From: Candidatus Tisiphia endosymbiont of Nedyus quadrimaculatus
Lineage (GTDB): Bacteria; Pseudomonadota; Alphaproteobacteria; Rickettsiales; Rickettsiaceae
Length of the DNA stretch: 64,000 nt
Direction of reading: 5' to 3'
Assembly: GCF_964059235.1 (NCBI RefSeq)
Contig: NZ_OZ060452.1
Span: 1,054,001 to 1,118,000 of the forward strand
The translations under genes were made by a program, and so were the position numbers. Shown piece after piece: positions 9,613 through 19,179 of the stretch. Position 1 is the first letter of the stretch. Each line of letters begins with the position of its first letter. A model generated the notes under the pieces. It saw nothing but the letters and a program-made list of their open reading frames with translations. It had not been told where the DNA came from and did no database searches.

Positions 9613-10305
9613 ATGTTTACTTGGTTTGATATAATAATACTGGCAATTATTACTACTTCATCGATGCTCGGGGCATATGGAGGAATAATAAAGCTTACTA
9701 TTAGCTTACTTGGCTTTATAGTCTCAATTCTTTTTGCCTATTACCTATCTCCATATACTATTTCCATTATTACTCGATATTTTAATAACCACATTGCATT
9801 GGTAGTTACCTCTGGGATTATTTCCTATATTATCTCTCTAATCATATGCTCTTTTGTAACCCGTAAATTTCTTTTGATGATTTCTATTATAAGTGGTGGG
9901 GTCATTGACAGATCTCTAGGCTTAGCCGCAGGCATGCTTAGAGGTACGATTATTTGTTTATGTATCTTCCTAGTCCTAACAATTTTCTTTTCTGACAGTT
10001 ACTTACAAGCAGAAACCCTAAAAGACGTTATGCAAAATACTACTATTGATAAATATCCAAAATGGCTTAAGGAATCTGTGACTACATCGTATCTAGATAA
10101 TTTAAGTAAAAATCTTATAAGAACTCTACCACAAGATAGTTTTGAGTCCATTAAATTACCTAAAAAATCAAAGATTATTGATACTACAAATGTGTTAGAA
10201 AAATCACAATCTCAAGAATCTCCCAATAAAGTAAAACAACTCCCTGAAGATCTTATGCAAGAACTTGATGAAGTATTATCAAAAAAAGTAGAGAATCATG
10301 ACTAG
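9613..10305 (+). CDS. cvpA: CvpA family membrane protein
   Basis: This 230-residue protein has about four transmembrane segments in the first 130 residues, beginning FTWFDIIILAIITTSSMLGAY, typical of CvpA/colicin V production proteins, plus a polar C-terminal tail. The family includes proteins needed for envelope integrity and colicin V export. It stands alone and is convergent with recG across a repeat-filled gap. Confidence 0.85.
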   Translation: MFTWFDIIILAIITTSSMLGAYGGIIKLTISLLGFIVSILFAYYLSPYTISIITRYFNNHIALVVTSGIISYIISLIICSFVTRKFLLMISIISGGVIDRSLGLAAGMLRGTIICLCIFLVLTIFFSDSYLQAETLKDVMQNTTIDKYPKWLKESVTTSYLDNLSKNLIRTLPQDSFESIKLPKKSKIIDTTNVLEKSQSQESPNKVKQLPEDLMQELDEVLSKKVENHD

Positions 10306-10324
10306 GCTATTGAATAACTATAGT

Positions 10325-10525
10325 AACCTCAGTTCGATATAAGAATTAATAATTCTTATGGCTTTGTTATAAGGAAAAATGCACTCTTGAAGCGGCTGAT
10401 GCGAGTGCATTTTAACTTTTTTCATCATTCAATATGTGATTTTAATAATTAAAATCACATATTGAATGGAGTGTTATATTTTAACAATCAGGTGGGCAGC
10501 CGCTTCAAACCTGATTGTTTCTATA
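10325..10525. repeat. Composite repeat of hairpins, copy C
   Basis: Same orientation and order as 2424-2677, but the first hairpin has lost part of one arm, and the last segment is cut by the small inverted-repeat element at 10527. It lies between convergent cvpA and recG. Confidence 0.8.
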
Positions 10526-10526
10526 A

Positions 10527-10732
10527 TACCATTTCCCATTATTAACTGAGCTAATACTACAGTTGTAGTTACTACCCAAAGCTGTCATTCTTAGCAACGG
10601 CGGGAATCTAAAAAAATAGCCTAAAAGACTATTAAACATTATTAGATCCCAGCCTTCGCTGGGATGACATCGTTTTGACATTAGTACTACAACTGTAGCA
10701 CTAAATAGCGTAGTTAATAATGGGAAATGGTA
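10527..10732. mobile_element. Small inverted-repeat element with TAA duplication
   Basis: This 206-bp element starts TACCATTTCCCATTATTAAC and ends with the mirror image GTTAATAATGGGAAATGGTA. The inverted ends run for more than 40 bp with few mismatches, including CTACAGTTGTAG-type arms. TAA occurs directly on each side (10524-10526 and 10733-10735), consistent with a 3-bp target duplication. The centre contains a separate palindrome (GGGAATCT..AGATCCC, GGGATGACA). It is inserted in hairpin repeat C. Confidence 0.8.
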
Positions 10733-10741
10733 TAATTCCAC

Positions 10742-10783
10742 CGAATTTTGGATAAGAATTTATCAATTCTTATCCAAAATTCG
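10742..10783. terminator. Perfect palindrome, possible bidirectional terminator
   Basis: CGAATTTTGGATAAGAATT and its mirror form a stem of about 19 bp. Similar GGGATAAGAATT palindromes occur at 19880, 42490 and 57552, so it is also a dispersed repeat. It lies downstream of recG. Confidence 0.6.
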
Positions 10784-10823
10784 CGTGATATATATACAAT
10801 CAGAATGAATAACGGTTAAACTG

Positions 10824-12899
10824 TTAGTTCAATTCATTAAACTCTACTCGAGCAAATAATTTTGTTTGGAGTAGGGAGAGTTCTGAATGATCTTTCGAAC
10901 CTTCTTCTGCTAATTTATTGGCTTTAGTTAAAAGGTCTAAATCTCTAGCTAGATCAGCAAAAAAGAATCTTATTTCACCACTTTGCTTTGTTCCTAATAT
11001 TTCTCCGCTACCTCTTAAGAGTAGATCTTGCTCTGCTATATAAAAACCATCATTGCTGTTTCTCATCACTTCAAATCTAGATTTTGCAACCATACTTAAT
11101 TTTTGAGGATCATATAGAAGAATACAATGAGATTGTAAAGTTCCACGTCCAACTCTACCTCTTATCTGGTGTAACTGAGCTAAACCAAACTGTTCAGCAT
11201 TTTCTATGACTATTAAGGTTGCTTCTGGTACATCGATACCCACTTCAATTACAGTTGTAGCAACCAAGATTTTAATATTACCATTCTTAAATTGGTGCAT
11301 AATCATATCTTTTTGCTCATTTTTCATTTTGCCATGTATAGTACCTGTAATGTTAGGGTAGGCATTCTCAATGGTAACTAGTCTAGTGTTGATATCGGTT
11401 AATCCTGTATTTTTTGCCTGCGTTGTTAACTCTTCATCATTTTGATCGATAAGGGGACATATCCAGTAAATTTTCTCTCCAAATTTTAGCTTTTTATCCA
11501 AAACTGAAATTACATCATTTAACTTGGTCTTTGGCAATATGCTAGTAATAATTGGTAGTCGATTTTTTGGTTTGCTTGTTAATTTAGCAATGTCCATATC
11601 TCCAAACATGGTCAAAGTAAGACTTCTAGGAATAGGGGTTGCGGTCATCACCAAAACATCGGGATGCGAGGCTTTGTTAATTAAATCTAACCGTTGTTGT
11701 ACACCAAATTTATGTTGTTCATCAATGACGATATAACCTAAATTTTTAAAGTTTACTTTTTCTTGAAATAATGCATGAGTGCCAATTAATATATCAATAT
11801 CTCCGTTTTCTAGGCTTGATAGAACTTTGTTTAGTTCTTTGGTAGATATTTTTCCAGTAAGTAAACCAAGCCTTATTCCGGTTTCACTTAAGGCTTTAAC
11901 GAAGAATTGGTAATGCTGGTTTGCTAATAAATCGGTAGGGACCATTAGTGCAGCTTGAAATTTATGGTATGCTACAGTGACCATTGTCAATAAAGCTACT
12001 AAGGTTTTACCAGAGCCAACATCGCCTTGGAGTAAGCACATCATTTCTGTAGAAGATAATTGATGTTTCTCAATTGCTTCGATTACTTTTTTTTGGTCTA
12101 GTGTGAGTTCAAAGCCTAATGTCTTAAGTATTGCTTGTTGTAGCTGACTAGACCCTGTAAATGAATTACCTTGTTTTAATTTTGTTTGCTGGCGGAGATA
12201 TTGTAATGAAATTTGATTAGCAAAAAGTTCTTTTTCTGCTAATCGTCTTAAGGTTTGAGCATGTAATTCTTCTAATTTCTTAGTTTTAACTTGATATAAA
12301 TGCAAAGTTTTTAAATCTTCTAATAATGATTTAGTATAGTCCTTTACTTCTTGAAAACTCTCAGGAATACAGCTCCACTCTTTCTCAAACAAATCAAGCC
12401 CCTTTATTATATAGGAATAAAGTTGCTTATTAATTATCCCATAGGTTAAAGGATAGATTGGTTCTAGGGGGCTGGTAAGTTTTTGGTCAAAAATAAGTAT
12501 TGGGTGGGCTATTTGAGGTAAGCTAGAGAAAACTTGTACCTTACCATTAATTGTATGTTTACTGCCTATTGTAAGTTTACTTAGGATAAAATAAGAGGGT
12601 CTATTAAAAAATATCAGCAGAATTGAGCCAGTCCCATTAGATCCTAAAATTTTCAAAGGCTGTTTTTTGTTCTTAGGCACAAGAACTTCTTCAATTGTTA
12701 TTTCAGTTTGAATTAACTGACCATTTTTTAGTGAAGATAAATTTGGTGAAATTATTTTAACTTGATAAGAAGTAGGGCAATAAAATAACAAATCTCTTAA
12801 ATTGATTATTCCCAATCTTTTGAGTCCAATAATTATATTATCACTAACGTTAATACGTGATTTAATCGGTGAGAAAAAAAACTTGTTAATTGTTAACAT
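10824..12899 (-). CDS. recG: ATP-dependent DNA helicase RecG
   Basis: This 691-residue protein has an N-terminal wedge/OB region followed by superfamily 2 helicase motifs: GDVGSGKT (Walker A, about residue 290), DEQH (about 392), TATPIPRSL and QIRGRVGRG. Length and motif order fit RecG, which remodels stalled replication forks and Holliday junctions. It begins 12 bp after the stop of the restriction-modification fusion gene and may be read from the same transcript. Confidence 0.96.
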   Translation of the reverse strand: MLTINKFFFSPIKSRINVSDNIIIGLKRLGIINLRDLLFYCPTSYQVKIISPNLSSLKNGQLIQTEITIEEVLVPKNKKQPLKILGSNGTGSILLIFFNRPSYFILSKLTIGSKHTINGKVQVFSSLPQIAHPILIFDQKLTSPLEPIYPLTYGIINKQLYSYIIKGLDLFEKEWSCIPESFQEVKDYTKSLLEDLKTLHLYQVKTKKLEELHAQTLRRLAEKELFANQISLQYLRQQTKLKQGNSFTGSSQLQQAILKTLGFELTLDQKKVIEAIEKHQLSSTEMMCLLQGDVGSGKTLVALLTMVTVAYHKFQAALMVPTDLLANQHYQFFVKALSETGIRLGLLTGKISTKELNKVLSSLENGDIDILIGTHALFQEKVNFKNLGYIVIDEQHKFGVQQRLDLINKASHPDVLVMTATPIPRSLTLTMFGDMDIAKLTSKPKNRLPIITSILPKTKLNDVISVLDKKLKFGEKIYWICPLIDQNDEELTTQAKNTGLTDINTRLVTIENAYPNITGTIHGKMKNEQKDMIMHQFKNGNIKILVATTVIEVGIDVPEATLIVIENAEQFGLAQLHQIRGRVGRGTLQSHCILLYDPQKLSMVAKSRFEVMRNSNDGFYIAEQDLLLRGSGEILGTKQSGEIRFFFADLARDLDLLTKANKLAEEGSKDHSELSLLQTKLFARVEFNELN

Positions 12900-12911
12900 A
12901 TATTTTTTTAA

Positions 12912-15476
12912 TTAGTATAATCCTATATCAACCTTAATATTCTCAATTTTTTCTAGCTCTGCTTTCAGATTTCTTTTTATTTCTTCAATTTTATGATATT
13001 TTTCTGCTATTTCTTTTTGTTTCTGTAGATCAAATTCTCCTGCCTGGGTTATTGGGATTTTAATTAGTAAATTGCTAGTTCTATTTACTGTTGGCTTATA
13101 CACCCAATTAAAGTTATATTTATTTAATACTCCTTGTAATTCAAAAGCTAGGTAGGGGCAGTTAAGATCTTTATATTTTGGAATATATAATCTAGCATCA
13201 GAATTTATACTAAATTTATGTTTTTTTCTATAAAAGACTGTTCCAGCATAACCATTTGTTGTAATTTGTATACATTCAATATCGTAATCAAAAGCATTTA
13301 TATATCCCAAAACTCCATTTTGTTTAGTATTTGCAGAATATACTGGATAAATACCTTTGTTTTTTTCTATATAGTTTCTTTGTAGTTTTGAATTACCTGT
13401 TTTAACATTAAATATCTCGCTTAACTTAAAAGATTTATAGGTTACACTCGGTTCAGAATTAACTTCACTTATTTCTGATAAGAGAGACGTCATTTCATCT
13501 AAGAGACTTTGTAAATATCCTTTAAAATCATCAATTGAGTATAAATTATCATTCTTAAAAAGGCCTAGTGCAGATTTCTCTTCTTCATTCCATAATTTCT
13601 CAATTGTCCAATCATTTTCAGCTTTAAACACCCCAATATCCAATATTTTGCATCTCTTATCATGATTGATATTAGCAAAATATTTTTTACTTCCTTTAAA
13701 AGCATTGTATAAATTGACTGCTTCTTTTAGATCATCTTGTTCAATATCAAATCTATAAATATCTCTACTTTCTCCAATCTCACTTACTAAATAAGTAAAT
13801 ACTGGATCAGTTTGTACTTCAGTAATAGTATTCTTCTTTGTTAATGCTAAAATATATGTTTTTTTATTAGTTGTAAAAAATGTTTTAATAGGCAATGGAA
13901 TTATTGCATCAATATAGCAACTATCTAAAATATATTGTCTTAAATTTTTATCATTTTGCCTGCTAAATATCCCGTCAGGTACAATTATAAAAGCCTTGCC
14001 ATTTGGTTTTAAAGCTTTTATAATCCATTCCATAAACAAACCTTCAACGCCCATTGCATTGATTTTGTAATAGTTTCTTAGGTTTGTTTTGGCAATCTCT
14101 GCTTTTAAATTACTACTTCCACTACTAACATAAGGGGGGTTTGTAAGAATTAGATCATACTGGTTTTCAACAATTTCTGATAATGTACCTAGTATTGAAT
14201 TTGTCTTTAAAATGAAGCTTTCATTGAATATATTAGCAAATTCTTTTGTAAGCCCCGCATTATCTTGTATCAGCTCACAAAAATAAATCAGCATATTTGC
14301 TTTTGCTAAGATAATCGTTTTTTGTTCATCCTTATCAAAACCTTTATCAAAACCAATTATTTTCACCTTTTGTTTTATTTCACCATTTTCAATAGTGAAT
14401 AATTTATCAAGTTTATCTTTTATAAATTCCAAAGGAAATTTTCCGACACCACAAGCAGGGTCACAAATTGTCATGCCTTCTTTTAATGTACCTTCTGCCA
14501 TTTCATTCACTGCACGCACCACTTTAATCGGTGTAAAAAACTGCCCCCAGTTCTTTTTACTTATACTTTCCTTTAAAAAACTTTCAAATAATTTGCTTTT
14601 AAAATCATGATCAATATGTTCAAGTTTACCATAGTCTCTAAACTTTTCTAAAACTTTTTTAAAGACAGTTCCGTATCCAGCAACGGCTTTTTGATCTTTA
14701 CTTACAAATATAGTGCCATTTATAATGGTTGTTTTGTCTATAGGATTTTCTGGAAATAACTCTTTTATTTTGGGTCTTATAATATTTGCATAATGTTGTA
14801 GTACATCGTTATATTCATCATATTTGTACATATCTATTAATTTATCAAACGAATAAGTACCAGTTAATATATTCAAATCGCTCAAATATTTGAATATAAA
14901 CAACTCAACAAAACTATATAAGCAATTTTCAGGAGTTGCACCACTTACGCTCCAAATATCTTGCCAAATTTGTTTGGAAAGATCTGTTGGATTGACTAGT
15001 TTTTTAGGTAAAATCCTATCATTTTTCTCATTTATCGATTGTATTATTTCTGTAATAATTTTTTGTAAATTTTCATCTGTTGGATTAAATTTATATTTAA
15101 AAGCATTACCATTCGCATCTTCAATATTATTTCCAGTTGCAACATTAATCCAAAGCGTTTCTTGAGTATCAGTTGCAATTATTAGCTTGGTTTTTAACTT
15201 CTTTGCAACTTCAATTCCTTGTAAAATAGCCTGATTTTTCTTGTCAACTGTATTGAATTGCTTAGGATGTTTATATTCAATTATTGCTATAACTTCCTTC
15301 TGCTTTACAATAATTGCATCAACTTTTCTATATTCAACACTTCCATAATCTATACTTCTTATTATATCATATTGTTTCAAAGCACTAATAGTTGTTGCAC
15401 CAATATTATAAAAATTCCAAGTTCCTATTTTTGGGGGATTTTTTATTAAATCTCGTTGCAGTAATTCTTCACTCAT
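12912..15476 (-). CDS. Restriction-methylation-specificity fusion enzyme (Type IIG-like)
   Basis: This single 854-residue protein has three parts. Residues about 40-120 carry a PD-(D/E)xK nuclease pattern (D53, then E67-x-K69 in IIEYKHP) like the N-domain of Type I HsdR. The middle is an N6-adenine methyltransferase: GQFFTPIKVV, DPACGVGKF near 338-346 for S-adenosylmethionine and NPPY near 445. From about residue 676 there is a single HsdS-like target-recognition half (FKLSEIFNVKTG..., then ITTNGYAG and NRTSNLLIKIPI) ending in a coiled coil. This is the layout of Type IIG enzymes. All catalytic motifs appear intact, so it may be a working defence enzyme; recognition sequence unknown. Confidence 0.85.
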   Translation of the reverse strand: MSEELLQRDLIKNPPKIGTWNFYNIGATTISALKQYDIIRSIDYGSVEYRKVDAIIVKQKEVIAIIEYKHPKQFNTVDKKNQAILQGIEVAKKLKTKLIIATDTQETLWINVATGNNIEDANGNAFKYKFNPTDENLQKIITEIIQSINEKNDRILPKKLVNPTDLSKQIWQDIWSVSGATPENCLYSFVELFIFKYLSDLNILTGTYSFDKLIDMYKYDEYNDVLQHYANIIRPKIKELFPENPIDKTTIINGTIFVSKDQKAVAGYGTVFKKVLEKFRDYGKLEHIDHDFKSKLFESFLKESISKKNWGQFFTPIKVVRAVNEMAEGTLKEGMTICDPACGVGKFPLEFIKDKLDKLFTIENGEIKQKVKIIGFDKGFDKDEQKTIILAKANMLIYFCELIQDNAGLTKEFANIFNESFILKTNSILGTLSEIVENQYDLILTNPPYVSSGSSNLKAEIAKTNLRNYYKINAMGVEGLFMEWIIKALKPNGKAFIIVPDGIFSRQNDKNLRQYILDSCYIDAIIPLPIKTFFTTNKKTYILALTKKNTITEVQTDPVFTYLVSEIGESRDIYRFDIEQDDLKEAVNLYNAFKGSKKYFANINHDKRCKILDIGVFKAENDWTIEKLWNEEEKSALGLFKNDNLYSIDDFKGYLQSLLDEMTSLLSEISEVNSEPSVTYKSFKLSEIFNVKTGNSKLQRNYIEKNKGIYPVYSANTKQNGVLGYINAFDYDIECIQITTNGYAGTVFYRKKHKFSINSDARLYIPKYKDLNCPYLAFELQGVLNKYNFNWVYKPTVNRTSNLLIKIPITQAGEFDLQKQKEIAEKYHKIEEIKRNLKAELEKIENIKVDIGLY

Positions 15477-15511
15477 AATAGTAACTATATTTTGTTCACA
15501 GCATCTAGAGC

Positions 15512-16123
15512 TTAGTGCATAAAAATATCAATATCGTTCCATCCTACTAGGTCTAAGTTGGCTCTAATAGGTAGAAACTTAAAAATCTGTTTTGCAATAT
15601 CTAACCTATTTTCGGCCAGTAACATATCTTGCAAGATAGCACGAAGTTGATGTAGGTAAAGGACGTCTTTGGCAGCATATTCTTTTTGCTCAGAGGTAAG
15701 ATCCAACCTACCCCAATAGGAAGATTGTTGTTGTTTAGAAATTTGGACTGAAAGTAATTCACGGCATAAGTCTTTTAAACCATGAGCATCAGTATAGGTT
15801 CTAACCAGTTTAGAAGATATCTTTGTACAAAATATGTTCTCCAAATCTATTCCAAGATATTTTCTTATTGCTGATAAATCAAATCTAGCATAGTGAAATA
15901 TTTTGCATCGATTATTATCAAGTAATAGTTTTTTTAAATTAGGTGCTGCGTAATTCTTGTCAATAAAGTTTACTAAGTAAGCCTTACCATCTCCATTACT
16001 CAGTTGCAAAAGGCATAGCCTATCCCTATGTAAGTTTAATCCCATCGTTTCTGTATCGATTGCTAGGTCTCCTGCAATATTAAAATCTTCCGGGAGATCA
16101 TTCTGAAAAACTATAATACTAAT
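15512..16123 (-). CDS. rnd: Ribonuclease D-like 3'-5' exonuclease with a non-standard start
   Basis: This DEDD-family exonuclease has DLAIDTETMGLNL (first catalytic Asp and Glu), HYARFDLSAI and YAAKDVLYLHQL (last Tyr/Asp motif). The first ATG lies after the D-x-E motif at 16045, so starting there would remove the active site. The open frame continues upstream to a strong AGGAGG at 16129-16134, but no ATG, GTG or TTG follows it; ATT codons occur at 16121-16123 and 16115-16117. An ATT start is proposed, giving about 202-204 residues, half the length of E. coli RNase D but usual for alphaproteobacterial versions. The N-terminal boundary is uncertain. Confidence 0.82.
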   Translation of the reverse strand: MSIIVFQNDLPEDFNIAGDLAIDTETMGLNLHRDRLCLLQLSNGDGKAYLVNFIDKNYAAPNLKKLLLDNNRCKIFHYARFDLSAIRKYLGIDLENIFCTKISSKLVRTYTDAHGLKDLCRELLSVQISKQQQSSYWGRLDLTSEQKEYAAKDVLYLHQLRAILQDMLLAENRLDIAKQIFKFLPIRANLDLVGWNDIDIFMH

Positions 16124-16128
16124 ACTAA

Positions 16129-16134
16129 CCTCCT
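16129..16134 (-). promoter_or_regulatory. Strong Shine-Dalgarno that sets the rnd start
   Basis: AGGAGG on the minus strand, five bases before an ATT codon in the rnd frame. It supports initiation upstream of the first ATG. Confidence 0.6.
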
Positions 16135-16150
16135 ACTCCTAAGTTATTTT

Positions 16151-16223
16151 AACCTAAGTTCGATGTAAGGCATCGGTTTAATCGCCTAGGTGACATCAAA
16201 CCTGTTTCATCGAACTCAGGTTA
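16151..16223. repeat. Palindromic repeat between rnd and ftsB
   Basis: The ends AACCTAAGTTCGATG and CATCGAACTCAGGTTA are inverted copies around a short centre containing GGCATCGG. Of the same kind as the TTCGATGTAA hairpins elsewhere. It overlaps the last codon of ftsB. Confidence 0.65.
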
Positions 16224-16538
16224 TTTTATGGTAAAAACCTGTTCTTTTGACGACGCTACTCCTAAAACTCTTCTTGCTTCTTGGTCAAGCATATCTCTAT
16301 CTAGAGATTCTGGTCTAAGTAGTTTTACTTTATGTTCAAGTTCAACGCGTTCTGCCCTTAAAGTTTCTAGTTCACTATAGGTTTTTTCGAGTCGTTGATT
16401 TAATGTAAAATAAGCAATAATCCCTCTATTACCACAAATAGAGTGGAAGATAAAATAAACTAATAATAAAGATAGCAAAACATTAAATATTATCTTTTTG
16501 GAATTTTTAACTGAATCAATAAAATATTGATAATTCAT
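16221..16538 (-). CDS. ftsB: Septum formation initiator FtsB/DivIC-like protein
   Basis: The 105 residues comprise one N-terminal membrane segment (about residues 17-35) followed by a coiled coil (NQRLEKTYSELETLRAERVE) and the conserved PESLDRDMLDQEARRVLGV tail. Such proteins bridge FtsL and FtsQ in the divisome. The start overlaps the cdsA stop by four bases (ATGA), indicating coupling. The operon uppS-cdsA-ftsB joins lipid carrier, phospholipid and division functions. Confidence 0.85.
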   Translation of the reverse strand: MNYQYFIDSVKNSKKIIFNVLLSLLLVYFIFHSICGNRGIIAYFTLNQRLEKTYSELETLRAERVELEHKVKLLRPESLDRDMLDQEARRVLGVASSKEQVFTIK

Positions 16539-17197
16539 AATATTTTAATAATAAAAAATAATATTGGGGCGGTAAGAATTATGCTATCAAATCGGTCTAG
16601 AACACCGCCATGACCTAGTATTATAGCACCAGTATCTTTTATAGCAAATTTACGCTTAAAATATGAAATAAATAAATCGCTCATTTGTGCTATTAGTGCT
16701 AAACAAATAGCTGCTATAATTAAGTGCCGTTTGTTTAATAAATAGTCAGTTGGTAAGTCAAAGCTAGGTACTAAACTTAATAAAAACGCTGTAAGCCCAC
16801 TAGCTAATACCCCTATGATTAGTCCACTCCAAGTTTTGTTAGGACTAATCTTGATGGCCAACTTAGGTCCGCCTATATTCTTCCCACCAATCATAGCAAA
16901 TATATCAACTGACCATATTATAATGAAATATAGTAATAATAGCCATCGATTTTTATCTTCAGTAGCAATTATTATTAAAGATATAGTAGGAATGGGAATG
17001 ATAACAAAGCCCAGTAATATATGCAAAAAGGACGATTTTGTCATTTGATACCATTCATATAACATAATTATGGCAATTAATAACATAACTATATAAAATA
17101 ATGACTTAATGAACATTATCGCTATAATAAATACTGGTCCTATTACTAGGGCTGATAATATTCTTACTACTATATTAGGCCTCTTATCTAGCACCAA
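16535..17197 (-). CDS. cdsA: Phosphatidate cytidylyltransferase
   Basis: This 220-residue protein with multiple hydrophobic segments carries the CDP-diglyceride synthase signature near its end (GHGGVLDRFDSIILTAPILF), plus ISPNKTWSGLIIG and MSDLFISYFKRK. It makes CDP-diacylglycerol for phospholipids and feeds pssA and psd at 60756-62253. The start overlaps the uppS stop by 14 bp. Confidence 0.93.
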   Translation of the reverse strand: MVLDKRPNIVVRILSALVIGPVFIIAIMFIKSLFYIVMLLIAIIMLYEWYQMTKSSFLHILLGFVIIPIPTISLIIIATEDKNRWLLLLYFIIIWSVDIFAMIGGKNIGGPKLAIKISPNKTWSGLIIGVLASGLTAFLLSLVPSFDLPTDYLLNKRHLIIAAICLALIAQMSDLFISYFKRKFAIKDTGAIILGHGGVLDRFDSIILTAPILFFIIKIL

Positions 17198-17876
17198 AAT
17201 TCCTTTTTCTTCTTGAATAATCGTTTAACGCTTCTAATATATCTTGTTTGTCAAAGTCAGGCCAATATTTAGGTAAAAAATATAGTTCAGCATAGGCGGC
17301 TTGCCATAGTAAAAAATTACTGATTCTACATACACCACTAGTACGAATTAACAAATCTACATCAGGCATTTCTGGATCATACAAATAATTAGCAAATTCA
17401 TTCTCGCTAATTTCTGTTTTACCAGAATTAATGATTTTCTGACATGCATCAACAATTTCTGCTCGCCCGCCATAGCTAAAAGCAAGACAAAGAGTTATTT
17501 TGTTATTATTATGTTTTGTCAATTCTATAGCATCATGAATTTGTTTTTGTAACGTAGTATCTAACAGATCCAATCTACCAATAATTTTTATTTTAACTCC
17601 GTTCTTGTGTAGTGCCGCAGTCTCATTTTTTAGGTAGTCACGTAGTAATTTTAGTAAGAATGTAACCTCAGTCTTTGATCTACGCCAATTCTCTGATGAA
17701 AAAGTATAAAGTGTAACGTAAGGTATATTAAGTTCTATAAAATTTGGTAATAATTTTTTTACTCTATCAGCACCTACTCTATGTCCCTCAGATTTTGGTA
17801 AGCCTTTTTCTAAAGCCCACCTTGCATTACCGTCCATGATGATGGCTAAATGATTTACTTTGTTGATTATACTCAT
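17184..17876 (-). CDS. uppS: Undecaprenyl diphosphate synthase
   Basis: This 230-residue cis-prenyltransferase has MDGNARWALEKG with the catalytic Asp, GHRVGADRVK, and RTSGVCRISNFLLWQAAYAEL near the end. In the last motif the usual RTSGE has Val instead of Glu, a mild oddity. It builds the C55 lipid carrier for peptidoglycan and O-antigen-type glycans, including the product of the operon at 26455-35198. First gene of the uppS-cdsA-ftsB cluster. Confidence 0.94.
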   Translation of the reverse strand: MSIINKVNHLAIIMDGNARWALEKGLPKSEGHRVGADRVKKLLPNFIELNIPYVTLYTFSSENWRRSKTEVTFLLKLLRDYLKNETAALHKNGVKIKIIGRLDLLDTTLQKQIHDAIELTKHNNNKITLCLAFSYGGRAEIVDACQKIINSGKTEISENEFANYLYDPEMPDVDLLIRTSGVCRISNFLLWQAAYAELYFLPKYWPDFDKQDILEALNDYSRRKRNFGAR

Positions 17877-17957
17877 ATTTATTGTTTGTATATACTCTTA
17901 CCTTAGTTCAATATAAGACCAATTTAAATAATGACCTACTAGAAATTACTTAAATTA

Positions 17958-18241
17958 CCAAGTGTGCAAGTTTAAGTAGGTATAATAGTCCTATAATGTC
18001 ATTCCCGCGTACGCGGGAATCCATAATATCTAATAGCCTTTGCAGGTTATTTTTTGGATTTCCGCTTTTAGCTAGGAATGACAGCGTTCCATCATATATA
18101 TCAATCCCTACTTCCCTTTATGTCATCCCTGCGAAGGTAGCGGGATCTATATTATCTAATAGCTTTTGCAGGCTATTTTTTGAATCTCCACCGTAACTCG
18201 GACGCCGAGGCTGCTTAAGTTGACAAAACTTGCACACTTGG
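17958..18241. mobile_element. Inverted-repeat element with GTGTGCAAG ends
   Basis: Starts CCAAGTGTGCAAGTTTAAG and ends ..AAAACTTGCACACTTGG, an inverted repeat of about 17 bp around 284 bp. The interior holds two copies of a GCGGGAATC/TAATAGC-type dispersed repeat. Flanks are TTAAATTA and TTTAAATT, similar but not exact, so a target duplication is only suggested. It fills the gap between uppS and dapD. Confidence 0.65.
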
Positions 18242-18259
18242 TTTAAATTGATAATTTTT

Positions 18260-19084
18260 TCAAGATCGTAATAGATCATTTATAGATACTTTACTTCTAG
18301 TTCCTTTATCCACCTGTTTAACGATTACTGCACAATATAAACTTGGTTTTCCTGAATCAGCAGGTAAGCTGCCGGGTACTACAACTGAGTAGGCCGGAAC
18401 TCTACCATAAATTATCTTTCCACTTTCCCTATCTACTATCTTGGTAGAGGCACCAATAAATACTCCCATACTAATTACACTTCCTTCTTCTACTAAAACC
18501 CCTTCTGCTATTTCTGATCTTGCACCTATAAAACAATTATCTTCAATTATTACCGGGGTATTTTGTATTGGCTCTAGTACCCCACCAATACCTGTCCCGC
18601 CGGAAATATGACAATTCTTCCCTATTTGAGCACATGATCCTATGGTAGCCCAAGTATCAATCATTGTTCCTTCTCCTATATATGCACCTATATTAATAAA
18701 AGAAGGCATAACAATAACGTTTTTAGCTAAATATGCCCCCGTTCTTATAAATGCTCCGGGAACGATACGACAGCCATGGGTTCTAAATAATTCTTCATTA
18801 TGATTTGTAGAAAATTTGGGAGCAATTTTATCATACCATTTCATACAATCACCAGAATGGATTTGCGAATCAGTTACAATAAAATATAATAAAATTGCTT
18901 TTTTTACCCAAAGATTAACTCGCCAATCAGCCCCTTCTTTTGCACAAACCCTAATTAATCCTTGATTTAAACCATCAATAATATTATTCAATATTTGTTT
19001 GGCGTAGTTAGTTTTTTCTGAATCCTTGGTTAATTTATCGCGTATTTGCCACAATTCTTCTATAGTATTGATATGTTTTTGCAT
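18260..19084 (-). CDS. dapD: Tetrahydrodipicolinate N-succinyltransferase
   Basis: The 274-residue protein has the left-handed beta-helix hexapeptide pattern ([20 protein letters not shown], then [14 protein letters not shown]) and the DapD C-terminal [17 protein letters not shown]-like tail. It succinylates tetrahydrodipicolinate on the way to diaminopimelate for peptidoglycan. Complete length; divergent from the zinc-ribbon gene downstream on the plus strand. Confidence 0.96.
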   Translation of the reverse strand: MQKHINTIEELWQIRDKLTKDSEKTNYAKQILNNIIDGLNQGLIRVCAKEGADWRVNLWVKKAILLYFIVTDSQIHSGDCMKWYDKIAPKFSTNHNEELFRTHGCRIVPGAFIRTGAYLAKNVIVMPSFINIGAYIGEGTMIDTWATIGSCAQIGKNCHISGGTGIGGVLEPIQNTPVIIEDNCFIGARSEIAEGVLVEEGSVISMGVFIGASTKIVDRESGKIIYGRVPAYSVVVPGSLPADSGKPSLYCAVIVKQVDKGTRSKVSINDLLRS

Positions 19085-19179
19085 AACGTCCTTGCTAAAC
19101 TATTAAAAAAATCATAATTTACTTTATTTTTAAGTCAACCTATATACTCAAATTTGAGTATACAAATTAGATCACGTAA

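Noticed and set aside
10505-10741. Minus-strand protein of 78 residues
   Set aside because: It covers the 206-bp inverted-repeat element almost exactly; coding is accidental.
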